A stretch of 64,000 bases of DNA from Synechococcus sp. NOUM97013 (GCF_014279815.1 NZ_CP047941.1:2480001-2544000), one strand, 5' to 3'. Shown: positions 7,730 to 16,472, counted from the stretch's first letter. A program made the numbers and translations. Notes: generated by a model not told the origin, from the letters alone.

Positions 7730-9229
7730 ATGCCGGTCCACCAAGGTTTCGGGATGTTCACCGACTACAAACCCTCGGTCGGCTACGACGAATATTTTTG
7801 CAGCAGCACGGCATCGCCCAGGGCAGACCTAGCGCCTCTGCTCTCATCTCTCGGCCAAATGGGGTTGCAGGAACTGAACCGCAACCATGCTTCCGCGAGC
7901 CACCTGCTGCGTCGATTGGGCGCCACCTTCCGGCTGAATGATTCCGGACTAAGCGGCAGTGAACGCATCCTTCCCTTCGATCCACTGCCGCGGTTGATCA
8001 GCCGCGGTCAGTGGCAGCGCCTAGAGCAAGGCCTGCTGCAGCGACTGGAAGCGATTGACTGCTTTCTGGCCGATATCTACGGGCCCCAGCAGATCCTCAA
8101 CGACAAGGTGATTCCCAGGGAGGACGTGGAAAGCTCCTCGGGATGGCGACCACAACTGCAGGGGATCCACCTGCCGCTGAACCGTTGGTGCCACATCTCC
8201 GGACTGGATCTGATCCGTGATGGGGAAGGCACCTGGCGCGTCTTGGAAGACAACCTGCGCTGTCCCTCCGGCGTGGCCTACTTCCTAGAGAACCGGCGGG
8301 TGATGAAACGGTTGTTCCCCAGTTTGTTTGCGGGACGCACCGTTCAACCGATTGACGACTATCCCTCCCATCTGCTGCGCACGCTTCAGGATCTGGCGCC
8401 CTGGAGTGATGCCCCACGGGTCGTGATCCTGACGCCCGGGGTGTTCAACAGCGCTTACTTCGAACACAGCTATCTGGCGCAACAGATGGGCATTCCCCTT
8501 GTGGAAGGTCGGGATCTGATCTGTGAAGACGGGCGCACCTGGATGCACAGCACCAATGGACGAACCCCGGTGGATGTGATCTACCGGCGCATCGACGATG
8601 ACTTCCTCGATCCGACCGTCTTCCGCAGCGACTCGATGCTGGGCGTTCCGGGCCTCATTGACGTGCTTCGTCAGGGACGGGTCGCCATTGCCAACGCGCC
8701 TGGCACCGGCATCGCCGACGACAAGCTGATCTACGCCCACGTGCCGACGATGATCCGCTACTACCTCGGTGAAGAACCGATCATCGAAAACGTTCCCACC
8801 TACCTCTGTGCCCGGCCCGACGACCGCGCCTACGTGCTGGAGAACCTCGAGCGACTGGTGGTGAAATCGGTGGCAGAAGCCGGTGGCTACGGAATGCTCA
8901 TCGGACCTCAGGCCAGCCGATCGGAACTGGCCGACTTCGACACGAAGATCCGTGCGAATCCGCGCAACTTCATCGCCCAGCCAACCCTTCAGCTTTCCAC
9001 CGTTCCCGCCCTCAGCGACGGGGAGCTTTACCCCTGTCATGTGGACCTGAGGCCCTACGTGCTCCGAGGCAAAAGCAGCTGGGTCAGCCCCGGTGGCCTG
9101 ACCCGTGTCGCCCTCAAACGCGGCTCACTAGTGGTGAATTCCTCGCAGGGCGGGGGCTGCAAGGACACCTGGATCGTCGATGAACAACAGGTGACTGCAA
9201 CGCCACAGATGGAGGCCGTGCCGTGCTGA
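7730..9229 (+). CDS. circularly permuted ATP-grasp protein (DUF404/DUF407 type)
   Basis: A 499-residue protein of the circularly permuted ATP-grasp family. Recognisable parts are YDEYF near the N-terminus, LPFDPLPRLIS around 81-91, the WRVLEDNLRCPSGVAYFLENR stretch near 168-188 (metal and ATP contacts), and VVKSVAEAGGYGML near 382-395. ATP-grasp enzymes make amide or peptide bonds through acyl phosphates. GGAGG lies about seven bases before the chosen ATG. Its stop overlaps the alpha-E gene, and a transglutaminase-like gene follows. This trio is widespread in bacteria and is thought to make or process a small peptide, but no product is known. Confidence 0.85.
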   Translation: MPVHQGFGMFTDYKPSVGYDEYFCSSTASPRADLAPLLSSLGQMGLQELNRNHASASHLLRRLGATFRLNDSGLSGSERILPFDPLPRLISRGQWQRLEQGLLQRLEAIDCFLADIYGPQQILNDKVIPREDVESSSGWRPQLQGIHLPLNRWCHISGLDLIRDGEGTWRVLEDNLRCPSGVAYFLENRRVMKRLFPSLFAGRTVQPIDDYPSHLLRTLQDLAPWSDAPRVVILTPGVFNSAYFEHSYLAQQMGIPLVEGRDLICEDGRTWMHSTNGRTPVDVIYRRIDDDFLDPTVFRSDSMLGVPGLIDVLRQGRVAIANAPGTGIADDKLIYAHVPTMIRYYLGEEPIIENVPTYLCARPDDRAYVLENLERLVVKSVAEAGGYGMLIGPQASRSELADFDTKIRANPRNFIAQPTLQLSTVPALSDGELYPCHVDLRPYVLRGKSSWVSPGGLTRVALKRGSLVVNSSQGGGCKDTWIVDEQQVTATPQMEAVPC

Positions 9230-10218
9230 GCCGGGTCGCCGACTCCCTCTACTGGATCAACCGCTATCTCGAACGGGCCGAAAACATCTCCCGCTTCCTG
9301 GAGGTGAGTGAAGCGATGGCCCTGGATTGCCCGCCAGGCAGCGCTGAACCATGGCTGCCACTGGTGGATGCAACCGGTGACCGCCGCAGCTTCGATCAGG
9401 CCTATCCAGCCGGGACACCACGCGATGTGAGCCGCTTCCTGCTGCTGGATCGCGAGAACCCCAACAGCATCGTGAGCTGCATCGGCATGGCGCGTGAAAA
9501 CGCCCGACAGATCCGGGACGTGATCACATCAGAGATGTGGGAACAGATCAATGATCTGCACTGGAGCCTCCAGGACGGGGAGGCGATCTGGCAGGAACAC
9601 ACACAGGAGCAACTGCGCATCATCCGACGCGGGTGTCAGATCTTTTACGGCATCACCGACACCACACTCAGCCGTGACCTGAGCTGGCTGTTCAGCCAGC
9701 TGGGCCGGCTGATCGAACGGGCAGACAAAACCTCACGCATCCTGGATGTGAAGTACTACCTGTTGCTTCCCACGCCGGAAGAGGTGGGCGGAGTGCTCGA
9801 TGAACTGCAATGGATCACCCTGCTGCGAACGGCCGGTGCTTACCAGATGTATCGGCAGAGCATTCAGCAGGCAATCAACCCTGTATCCGTCGCAGGGTTT
9901 CTCTTGCTCGATCCGATCTTTCCACGCTCCGTGCGTTACTGCCTTCAGGGGATTAATGACACGCTGCAGCAGATCCAGACCCAGCCCGTTCAGGGAGCGC
10001 CCGATGACCTCGACTGCCTACGCGGTCAGCTGCTGGCCCGATGGAGCTACGTGCGCATCGACAACCTGATTGAGGGCGGTCTACATGAAGCGATCGACGG
10101 ACTGCAACAAGATCTCAATCGTCTGCACCAACTGATTCAGAGCCGCTATTTCACCAGCACCGAGCTGCATTCCACCCCTACCGAAGTTCTATGCGCGCCC
10201 GGATCCTTCACCGCCTGA
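9223..10218 (+). CDS. alpha-E domain-containing protein (DUF403)
   Basis: A 331-residue all-helical protein starting MLSRVADSLYWINRYLERAENISRFLE, the typical N-terminus of the alpha-E domain. Conserved blocks such as ARENARQIRDVITSEMWEQIN near 91-111 and LIERADKTSRILDVKYY near 165-181 are present. It starts at a GTG that overlaps the end of the ATP-grasp gene by seven bases. Alpha-E proteins occur almost always beside this ATP-grasp and a transglutaminase-like protease. The biochemical role is unknown. Confidence 0.85.
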   Translation: MLSRVADSLYWINRYLERAENISRFLEVSEAMALDCPPGSAEPWLPLVDATGDRRSFDQAYPAGTPRDVSRFLLLDRENPNSIVSCIGMARENARQIRDVITSEMWEQINDLHWSLQDGEAIWQEHTQEQLRIIRRGCQIFYGITDTTLSRDLSWLFSQLGRLIERADKTSRILDVKYYLLLPTPEEVGGVLDELQWITLLRTAGAYQMYRQSIQQAINPVSVAGFLLLDPIFPRSVRYCLQGINDTLQQIQTQPVQGAPDDLDCLRGQLLARWSYVRIDNLIEGGLHEAIDGLQQDLNRLHQLIQSRYFTSTELHSTPTEVLCAPGSFTA

Positions 10219-11084
10219 CCTATCAATACGCGGCAGCGGTGAGCCTTGGCGAACACCGCCTCTGCCTCAAACCGCGGGCCCAGGGCTTTCAGACCCTGAT
10301 CGAGCATCAGCTCACCGTGACACCTGAACCCCATCAACGTCGGGAACTGCTGGCCGCCAGTGGCGATGAAATTCAACGGCTGATCTTTCTCGGCCACACC
10401 GATCAGCTCCGCTTTGAAGCCTGCAGCCTGGTGGAAACGCGCCCTGCACCGGCACTAGAAGCCTGCTTCAACGGGCTGGAACCTCCTTTGCCTTACCCGC
10501 GCGGCCAACTGAATGTTGACCTTCAAGGAGCACTGGATAGCTGGCTGCCGAATGGTCAGCACGAACCTTCGGTGATCGACCTCACCCAGGAAGCGCTGAT
10601 GGGAAGCAACCAACAGACGCTGGCGTTTCTCAAACAGCTCATGGATTTGATTCAGGAGCGTGTCAAATACACCCAACGCCATGTCGGCCCCGCCTGGCCG
10701 GCGGGCCGAACCCTGCGAGAACGGATTGGATCCTGCCGCGACCTGGCCATGCTGATGGTGGCCTGTTGTCGGGTGGTGGGTCTGCCGGCCCGCTTCGTCA
10801 GCGGTTATCAGCTGCTGGAACCGGCACCCGATCAGTACGACCTGCACGCCTGGGCTGAGATCTACCTCCCGGGCGCCGGATGGCGGGGCTTTGACCCCAG
10901 CGCGGGCGGTGAAGTCACACCGCGCTACGTGGTTCTGGCCACATCATCCAAACCCGAACTCACGGCGGCCGTAAGCGGCAGTTTTAGTGGACCACCCGGG
11001 ACAGCCAGTGAGCTCAGTTGGTCGATCAGCGTGGAGGAGAGCATGGTCAGCGACTGTTCTCCAGCCGTTGTTCATGCCGCCTGA
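10191..11084 (+). CDS. transglutaminase-like protease family protein
   Basis: A 297-residue protein with the N-terminal bacterial transglutaminase-like region (RILHRLTYQYAAAVSLGEHRLCLKPR). The papain-like core follows: GSCRDLAMLMVACCRVVGLPARFVSGY around 181-207 carries the catalytic Cys, and LHAWAEIYLPGAGWRGFDPS around 222-241 carries the His and Asp. It overlaps the alpha-E gene by 28 bases. In this operon type it is proposed to cleave or cross-link the peptide made by the ATP-grasp enzyme. Its 3' end overlaps the convergent cupin gene by 13 bases. Confidence 0.85.
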   Translation: MRARILHRLTYQYAAAVSLGEHRLCLKPRAQGFQTLIEHQLTVTPEPHQRRELLAASGDEIQRLIFLGHTDQLRFEACSLVETRPAPALEACFNGLEPPLPYPRGQLNVDLQGALDSWLPNGQHEPSVIDLTQEALMGSNQQTLAFLKQLMDLIQERVKYTQRHVGPAWPAGRTLRERIGSCRDLAMLMVACCRVVGLPARFVSGYQLLEPAPDQYDLHAWAEIYLPGAGWRGFDPSAGGEVTPRYVVLATSSKPELTAAVSGSFSGPPGTASELSWSISVEESMVSDCSPAVVHAA

Positions 11085-11563
11085 AGCAACGGTTCCACAC
11101 CATGAAGCCGCGGCTTCATGGCCGTGCTGACCGTGGCGGCCATCAGCGCAGGGATGCGGGCACTGTTGTAAACGCGGAACTCATGCAGCAAGGAAACACC
11201 TGATTCGCGCACCGCTTGATTGAGAACCACCGATCCATCGGGATCCGAAATCGAACGATGGAACGTGCCCGGTGGAATGCGCAGGATGTCTCCGCCACTT
11301 TCCAATCTCACGATGTGAAAGGGCTGTTCCCAGGCCAGGTTGACCAGATAAAACGTGCGGCCACCACTGGCTGCGAGGAGATTGTCCTCTTGGTGGGGAT
11401 GCAGGTAAAACTGCCAAGCACCAGAATCAGAATCATCCGGAGGACTGACAGCCGGACCGGAATGAATCACAAGGTCACGGGCATTCGACGTGTCCACCGT
11501 GACGTCGAAAAACCGAACCGATGGCGTGTCGCGAAAGCGCTCGTAGGGCAACAGTTCGAACAT
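11072..11563 (-). CDS. cupin-fold protein
   Basis: A 163-residue beta-rich protein. The pattern WQFYLHPHQEDNLLAASGGRTFYLVNL then GDILRIPPGTFHRSISDPDGSVVLNQ matches the two conserved cupin motifs, with possible metal ligands His in HPHQED and His in TFHRS. The start is the ATG directly after an in-frame GTG. It is convergent with the transglutaminase gene and lies downstream of the moaA fragment. It may be an enzyme or a sensor; the substrate is unknown. Confidence 0.6.
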   Translation of the reverse strand: MFELLPYERFRDTPSVRFFDVTVDTSNARDLVIHSGPAVSPPDDSDSGAWQFYLHPHQEDNLLAASGGRTFYLVNLAWEQPFHIVRLESGGDILRIPPGTFHRSISDPDGSVVLNQAVRESGVSLLHEFRVYNSARIPALMAATVSTAMKPRLHGVEPLLQAA

Positions 11564-11645
11564 CACCGATGGGCCGAAGCACGACCCGAACTCTCACCCG
11601 TTTGTACCGAGCTTTTCGCGTAGAAACGGTGACATCGACGACGGT

Positions 11646-11998
11646 TCAGCCGCCCAGATAGGCCATTTCTGCTCGAGGGACAGGATCAGCCTTGCAATGC
11701 CGCTCCTCGCTGTAGCGATCAGATCGTCGCTGCCAGAGAGCACGGATGACCTGCTCCAACTCCTGATCGGAGCCCATCGCTGGGTTCAGATCGGTTCCCT
11801 GTGAAGCAAACAGGCAAGTGAAGGCTTGACCATCGGCCGTGATGCGCAGACGGTTGCAATCGCCGCAGAACGGCTCACTGATGGAGGCGGCCACGCCCAA
11901 ACCACTCACATCGTCGTGATAACGCCAACGGCGAGCGGTGCCTCCACCGTTCCGACCCAGTGGACTGAGGGGCCACCGCTCAGCAAGGCGCAGCACCA
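11646..11998 (-). pseudogene. moaA 3'-end fragment (duplicate)
   Basis: This stretch encodes a near copy of the last ~116 residues of the intact MoaA (RLAERWPLSPLGRN to the C-terminal YLGG), including the second Fe-S Cys set FCGDCNRLR and TCLF. About 25 of ~353 bases differ from the intact copy. Upstream of the repeat the reading frame runs into unrelated sequence, and the radical SAM half with its CxxxCxxC is missing. It cannot make a working MoaA. A spurious in-frame extension to about 12056 exists. It marks the far edge of an inserted or duplicated segment. Confidence 0.85.
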
Positions 11999-12982
11999 AT
12001 CCATAGTCAAATCGATCTACAAACGCTGACACGCAACTCGAGACCGCCAAATTCATGACTAGAAACTTCTAATAAGCTAATTCAATATCAATTATTATCC
12101 CAATGCTTACAATAGAGCAGCAACTTTTGGAAAGTGCTTATTCAAGCCAGACACAAAAACTTCGCGATATCTACCCATTGACATGGATATATGGCTCAAG
12201 AATATTTACCTCAGATTCCACTTCAAATTTCACTTCAAATTCCTCAGCCCAGTCCCCACAAGTACAACGCTCCCTAATCCCCAACCACACAAGAGACAAT
12301 GATGTAACGCAGCAATCGATAGCCCAAGACGTAACATTCACTTATACGCCCGAAGAATTTTTTCCAGGTTTCCCAAGGCCAGGTACCATGGAATTTGGGG
12401 AAGCCATTGTAAGCGTCGGATTAGACGAAAGCGGTAAAGTACTTTCATTCATCTGCCCTCAAGCCGAGCAAAATTTTACACAGAACCTTGCTATTGGCTT
12501 AGTCGAACTTTCTGGAAAAGTAGAGGCTGAAATAGGCCAGATCGGTGGCAGCATTGATCCCATAACTGGTATTGGGACCGTTTATCTTGATGATGTGCAA
12601 TTGTTGTTTTGGGGTGAAATCACAATCGATCCACTGTTGGGTCTGACTACCAATTTTTATCTCGACAAAGACGAAGCCGCATTCATTCCACTCACCAATC
12701 TACAGGGAGGCAGTGAACTGGTAGTGGATAGCTCAGGTGCTCCCAATGACAATACATTCGCAAGACTCGAAATTTCGGCATTACAAGGCGTCAATCGAGG
12801 AGTTCAAGACGGCTTTTTACAGGAACTAATTATTGAAGGCATTAACCTTGAATTGCCCGGATTCGCAATCAAGGGGACCGGCCTTGAATGGACCGTCAAT
12901 CTGCAAGATCCCCAACCTATCTCTGGTGAGGCCTACGCGGAACAAGCTAACGACTTACACATGGGACATTGATTCAATTAAT
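11999..12982. other. AT-rich inserted segment between two moaA 3' ends
   Basis: About 980 bases of conspicuously AT-rich sequence lie between the direct repeats formed by the moaA fragment and the true moaA 3' end. It holds one plus-strand orphan gene and short noncoding flanks, and breaks the otherwise high-GC composition. No integrase, transposase or terminal inverted repeat is visible. The arrangement resembles a remnant of an element that entered at the 3' end of moaA and brought or duplicated that end. Confidence 0.6.
12103..12972 (+). CDS. orphan hypothetical protein, 289 aa, AT-rich
   Basis: No family was recognised. Residues 30-75 are a low-complexity Ser/Asn/Thr/Gln-rich stretch. 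The rest (about 80-280) is rich in alternating hydrophobic residues and Gly, suggesting a beta-sheet domain, for example VELSGKVEAEIGQIGG and GIGTVYLDDVQLLFWGEI. No clear signal peptide, membrane helix or cysteine motif is seen. Codon usage is AT-rich and unlike all its neighbours, a sign of transfer. It lies entirely within the segment bounded by the moaA repeats. The first ATG was used; no good ribosome-binding site is visible. Confidence 0.6.
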   Translation: MLTIEQQLLESAYSSQTQKLRDIYPLTWIYGSRIFTSDSTSNFTSNSSAQSPQVQRSLIPNHTRDNDVTQQSIAQDVTFTYTPEEFFPGFPRPGTMEFGEAIVSVGLDESGKVLSFICPQAEQNFTQNLAIGLVELSGKVEAEIGQIGGSIDPITGIGTVYLDDVQLLFWGEITIDPLLGLTTNFYLDKDEAAFIPLTNLQGGSELVVDSSGAPNDNTFARLEISALQGVNRGVQDGFLQELIIEGINLELPGFAIKGTGLEWTVNLQDPQPISGEAYAEQANDLHMGH

Positions 12983-13335
12983 TCAACCGCCCAGATAGGC
13001 CATTTCTGCTCGAGGGACAGGATCAGCCTTGCAATGCCGCTCCTCGCTGTAGCGATCAGATCGTCGCTGCCAGAGAGCACGGATGGCCTGCTCCAACTCC
13101 TGATCGGAGCCCATCGCTGGGTTCAGATCGGTTCCTTGGGCAGCGAACAAACACGTAAAGGCCTGACCATCGGCCGTGATGCGCAGACGGTTGCAATCGC
13201 CGCAGAACGGCTCACTGATGGAGGCGACTACACCGACATCACTCACATCATCGTGATAGCGCCAACGCCGAGCCGTTCCTCCATCGTTGCGACCCAGTGG
13301 ACTGAGGGGCCACCGCTCAGCAAGGCGCTGCACCA
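12983..13335. repeat. direct repeat: moaA 3' end, intact copy
   Basis: This is the partner of the repeat at 11646-11998, in the same orientation. By direct comparison the first ~150 bases (gene 3' end) differ at only two positions, while the remaining ~200 bases differ at roughly 23. Similarity stops abruptly after 13335. Confidence 0.85.
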
Positions 13336-14032
13336 TTAGCTCGGCCGGCAGCACTTGATCCATCCGCCAGCCATTGCGATTACCCACATCCATGTATTCG
13401 ATCAGGCGCAGTTCCATCTGCTGGCTGCGCGCCAGCTCCGCCAGAGGAATCAACTGATCGTCGTTCACACCGCGTTGAATCACCGCGTTGAGCTTGAGGG
13501 CACCCGCAGCAGGGTTGAACCCAGCGTCTCGTGCAGCGACCAGACCAGCCAGCACCTGCTGCACCAATCCTTCACCGGCGATCCGTCCGCCACGCAGCCC
13601 AGCCATCCTTGCCGCGACAGCGCCATCGACCGCATCCAGACTCACGGTGATGCGATCCAGGCCTGTCTTCTTCAAGGCCTTGGCGCGCTGCTCCGACAAC
13701 AACACACCATTGGTGGTGAGTGCCACGTCACGCAGACCAGCCAGAGGGTCACCAGGGGTGCGCCTGCCATCAGCCACTCCTGCCAACAACGGCATCAGCC
13801 GATCACTGAGCAGAGGTTCGCCACCAGTGAGGCGAAGGGTGTGCACACCAAGGCGCGCCGCAACGCGAATCAAACGCAGCTGCTGCTCCAGCGTCAGCAT
13901 GACCGGAGGATCAACAGAATCCGGACAGCAATAGGGACACGCCAGATTGCAACGGGCGGTCAACGAGAGCCTCAGCACCCCCAGGGGCCTGGTGTGTTGA
14001 TCAAGCGTCAACGCTGGAGAGGCGCAAGTCAT
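12983..14032 (-). CDS. moaA: GTP 3',8-cyclase MoaA
   Basis: A 349-residue radical SAM enzyme for the first step of molybdenum cofactor synthesis, converting GTP to 3',8-cyclo-dihydro-GTP. The N-terminal SAM cluster is C28-x3-C32-x2-C35, followed by LRLTGGEPLL. The C-terminal cluster is FCGDC (C277, C280) plus C294 in TCLF. The protein ends in the Gly-Gly tail needed for catalysis. Its start overlaps the mobA stop by four bases. Its 3' 353 bases are duplicated downstream, yet the gene itself looks complete. It supplies cofactor for NarB. Confidence 0.93.
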   Translation of the reverse strand: MTCASPALTLDQHTRPLGVLRLSLTARCNLACPYCCPDSVDPPVMLTLEQQLRLIRVAARLGVHTLRLTGGEPLLSDRLMPLLAGVADGRRTPGDPLAGLRDVALTTNGVLLSEQRAKALKKTGLDRITVSLDAVDGAVAARMAGLRGGRIAGEGLVQQVLAGLVAARDAGFNPAAGALKLNAVIQRGVNDDQLIPLAELARSQQMELRLIEYMDVGNRNGWRMDQVLPAELMVQRLAERWPLSPLGRNDGGTARRWRYHDDVSDVGVVASISEPFCGDCNRLRITADGQAFTCLFAAQGTDLNPAMGSDQELEQAIRALWQRRSDRYSEERHCKADPVPRAEMAYLGG

Positions 14033-14616
14033 CCAACCAACGCTGCCAGATCGGCTGGATGATTCACATTGCTGAGCTGCTGTGCAGGCAGTTGCAGAGT
14101 GTCGTGATCAATCCGCTGAAGCCAGCCAAACCATCGCGCCTGACCATCACGGAGTTCAGCATCCAGCCCCGCACGATTGCTGGCACTGCATGGATAAATC
14201 CCCAACAAGGGCTGAAGGCGTTGACCGTCATCGGCCACCAGCGCTCGCGATTCATCCCGACGCCACACATCCAGCAGCGCTTGCAACGCATCCACCTGCA
14301 GCGCAGGCATGTCCACCGGCAAAGTCAGCAGAGCCTGGGTCTCATCAGCAGTCAAGAGGCAACTGAATGCACGCAGAGGCCCGGACGGACTCCATGGTTC
14401 GGCCTGCACCGTGACCCCGGGCCAACCGGACAGACAGCGTCGATGGGTGGCATGCGCGCTCATCACACACACTTCAAGCCCCAGTGAGCGCAATAGCCGA
14501 ACCTGCCGCTCCAACCAGGTGAATCCGTCCGCAGTGGTGATCAGCGCTTTGTCGGTGCCCATCCGACGACTGGCACCACCGGCAAAGACCACCGCTCTGA
14601 GCGATCGCGAGCCCAC
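14029..14616 (-). CDS. mobA: molybdenum cofactor guanylyltransferase MobA
   Basis: A 195-residue nucleotidyltransferase starting with the signature LRAVVFAGGASRRMGTDKAL (GTP-binding GGxSxRMGxDK). LPVDMPAL near 98-105 carries the metal-binding Asp. It attaches GMP to molybdopterin, giving the bis-MGD form used by nitrate reductase NarB. It is the first gene of a mobA-moaA pair (ATGA overlap). It is divergent from nrtP across a 250-base region containing a perfect NtcA box, so it is probably under nitrogen control. Confidence 0.9.
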   Translation of the reverse strand: MGSRSLRAVVFAGGASRRMGTDKALITTADGFTWLERQVRLLRSLGLEVCVMSAHATHRRCLSGWPGVTVQAEPWSPSGPLRAFSCLLTADETQALLTLPVDMPALQVDALQALLDVWRRDESRALVADDGQRLQPLLGIYPCSASNRAGLDAELRDGQARWFGWLQRIDHDTLQLPAQQLSNVNHPADLAALVG

Positions 14617-14660
14617 AACGAACCTCAGAACGTCAATTAATTAAAGAACGTGCTGTGCAA

Positions 14661-14674
14661 GTAACAACAGCTAC
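14661..14674. promoter_or_regulatory. NtcA-type box GTA-N8-TAC
   Basis: GTAACAACAGCTAC is a perfect GTA-N8-TAC palindromic core, lying in the mobA/nrtP divergent region about 190 bases upstream of nrtP. NtcA is the cyanobacterial nitrogen regulator and activates nitrate assimilation genes through such sites. No ideal TAN3T -10 element sits at the usual 22-base spacing, so the site is supported by sequence and gene context only. Confidence 0.6.
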
Positions 14675-14866
14675 GAATTGACGTGTTGCAGCCCTGAACT
14701 TTCAGCGTCAAGCCACCCGAGCCGATGATTTTGGTAGCGAAGACAACGAATCCTCTGCACCCCGAATGGTGCAATTATTCGGCGGTCTGCATGAGCGCCG
14801 CATCTTGAAATCCTGGGCGCCTTCGTTTCGACGCCGGGGTTTGACTCTCCATCCCAAACAAACCCC

Positions 14867-16420
14867 ATGCTTGGCGAACTCTGGTCGTTCCAGGGGAGAT
14901 ACCGAACACTTCATCTCACCTGGATCGCCTTCTTCCTGACCTTCGTGGTCTGGTTCAATTTGGCTCCTCTGGCTTCCACCGTGAAAGCCGACCTTGACCT
15001 GACAGTGGGTCAGATCCGCACGGTGGCCATCTGCAACGTGGCCCTCACCATTCCCGCTCGTGTGCTGATCGGCATGCTGCTGGACAAATTCGGACCCCGG
15101 ATCACCTATTCCTCGATCCTGGTGTTCTCCGCCTTTCCCTGTCTGCTGTTTGCTGCCGCTCAGGATTTCAACCAACTGGTGGTGGCACGTCTGCTCCTCT
15201 CCATCGTTGGTGCTGGCTTCGTGATCGGCATCCGCATGGTGGCTGAGTGGTTCCCGCCCAAGGAGATCGGCTTAGCTGAAGGCATCTACGGCGGCTGGGG
15301 CAACTTCGGCTCTGCCTTCTCTGCCCTCACCATGGTGGCCATCGCTGGCTTCCTGTCTTTCTCCGGCGGTTTTGAACTGCCCACCGGCGCAGTTCTCAAC
15401 TGGCGCGGTGCCATCGCCCTGAGCGGCATCATCTCTGCCATCTACGGCGTCTTCTACTTCTTCAGCGTCACCGACACCCCTCCTGGGAAGGTTTACCAGC
15501 GCCCTGAGAGAACAGCTGGTCTGGAAGTCACCTCCATGCGTGACTTCTGGGGACTGCTGGGAATGAATGTTCCTTTCGCAGCCATCCTCGCCGTGCTGTG
15601 CTGGCGCCTGCAAAAGGTCGGCTTCCTTACCCCTGCCACCTATCCACTGGCTCTCGGTGCCGTTGCGGTCTGGTTCATCTTCCAGACCTGGGGAATCATC
15701 CGCACCAACCGCGAATTAATCCTCGGCAACAAGGTCTATCCCAAGGAAGACCGCTATGAATTCCGGCAGGTGGCCATTCTTGAGCTCACCTACATCGTGA
15801 ATTTCGGCTCCGAGCTTGCTGTGGTGTCGATGCTTCCCACCTTCTTCGAAACCACCTTCGATCTGCCGAAGGCCACCGCAGGCATTCTCGCCTCCTGCTT
15901 CGCGTTCGTGAATCTGGTGGCGCGTCCTGCCGGCGGCCTGATCTCTGACAAGGTCGGTAGCCGCAAAAACACCATGGCCTTCCTCACCGCTGGCCTTGGC
16001 ATCGGTTACCTGGTGATGAGCATGATCAAACCCGGCACGTTCTCCGGCCCGTCTGGAATCTTCGTGGCTGTGGTAATCACCATGCTCGCCTCCTTCTTCG
16101 TGCAATCCGGGGAGGGTGCAACCTTCGCTCTGGTGCCTCTGGTGAAGCGCCGCGTCACCGGACAGGTGGCAGGCCTGGTGGGTGCCTACGGCAACGTTGG
16201 TGCCGTGACTTACCTCACCATCTTCAGCTTGCTGCCCATGTGGATGGGTGGTGGTGCCGAGCCCGATCCGACGGTGATCGCCAACTCCAACAGCCGCTTC
16301 TTCCAGATTCTTGGAATTGCTGGTCTGATCGTGGCCTTCTTCTGCTACTTCTTCCTCAAGGAACCCAAAGGGTCCTTTGCGGATCTGCATGAAGGCGAAA
16401 CGGAAGAAGCACTCGCCTGA
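14867..16420 (+). CDS. nrtP: nitrate/nitrite permease NrtP (NapA), MFS
   Basis: A 517-residue, twelve-helix major facilitator protein of the nitrate/nitrite porter family. The nitrate-signature-like region is seen in AGLGIGYLVMS and GFVIGIRMVAEWFPPKEIGLAEGIYGGWGNFGSA (about 124-157). The MFS motif A equivalent is GMLLDKFGPR near 67-76. Marine cyanobacteria use this permease instead of the NrtABCD transporter. It is followed by a strong terminator and then narB. A perfect NtcA box lies upstream. Substrates nitrate and nitrite are inferred from family and context. Confidence 0.92.
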   Translation: MLGELWSFQGRYRTLHLTWIAFFLTFVVWFNLAPLASTVKADLDLTVGQIRTVAICNVALTIPARVLIGMLLDKFGPRITYSSILVFSAFPCLLFAAAQDFNQLVVARLLLSIVGAGFVIGIRMVAEWFPPKEIGLAEGIYGGWGNFGSAFSALTMVAIAGFLSFSGGFELPTGAVLNWRGAIALSGIISAIYGVFYFFSVTDTPPGKVYQRPERTAGLEVTSMRDFWGLLGMNVPFAAILAVLCWRLQKVGFLTPATYPLALGAVAVWFIFQTWGIIRTNRELILGNKVYPKEDRYEFRQVAILELTYIVNFGSELAVVSMLPTFFETTFDLPKATAGILASCFAFVNLVARPAGGLISDKVGSRKNTMAFLTAGLGIGYLVMSMIKPGTFSGPSGIFVAVVITMLASFFVQSGEGATFALVPLVKRRVTGQVAGLVGAYGNVGAVTYLTIFSLLPMWMGGGAEPDPTVIANSNSRFFQILGIAGLIVAFFCYFFLKEPKGSFADLHEGETEEALA

Positions 16421-16472
16421 AGATAAAAATCCACTTCTGATCGGAGTTTGCAGCTCGACTGCCATCCGAATG

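Noticed and set aside
12103-12135. Similarity of the orphan gene start (MLTIEQQLL) to an internal MoaA segment (MLTLEQQLR)
   Set aside because: Only about nine residues match and the similarity does not continue, so it is probably coincidence.
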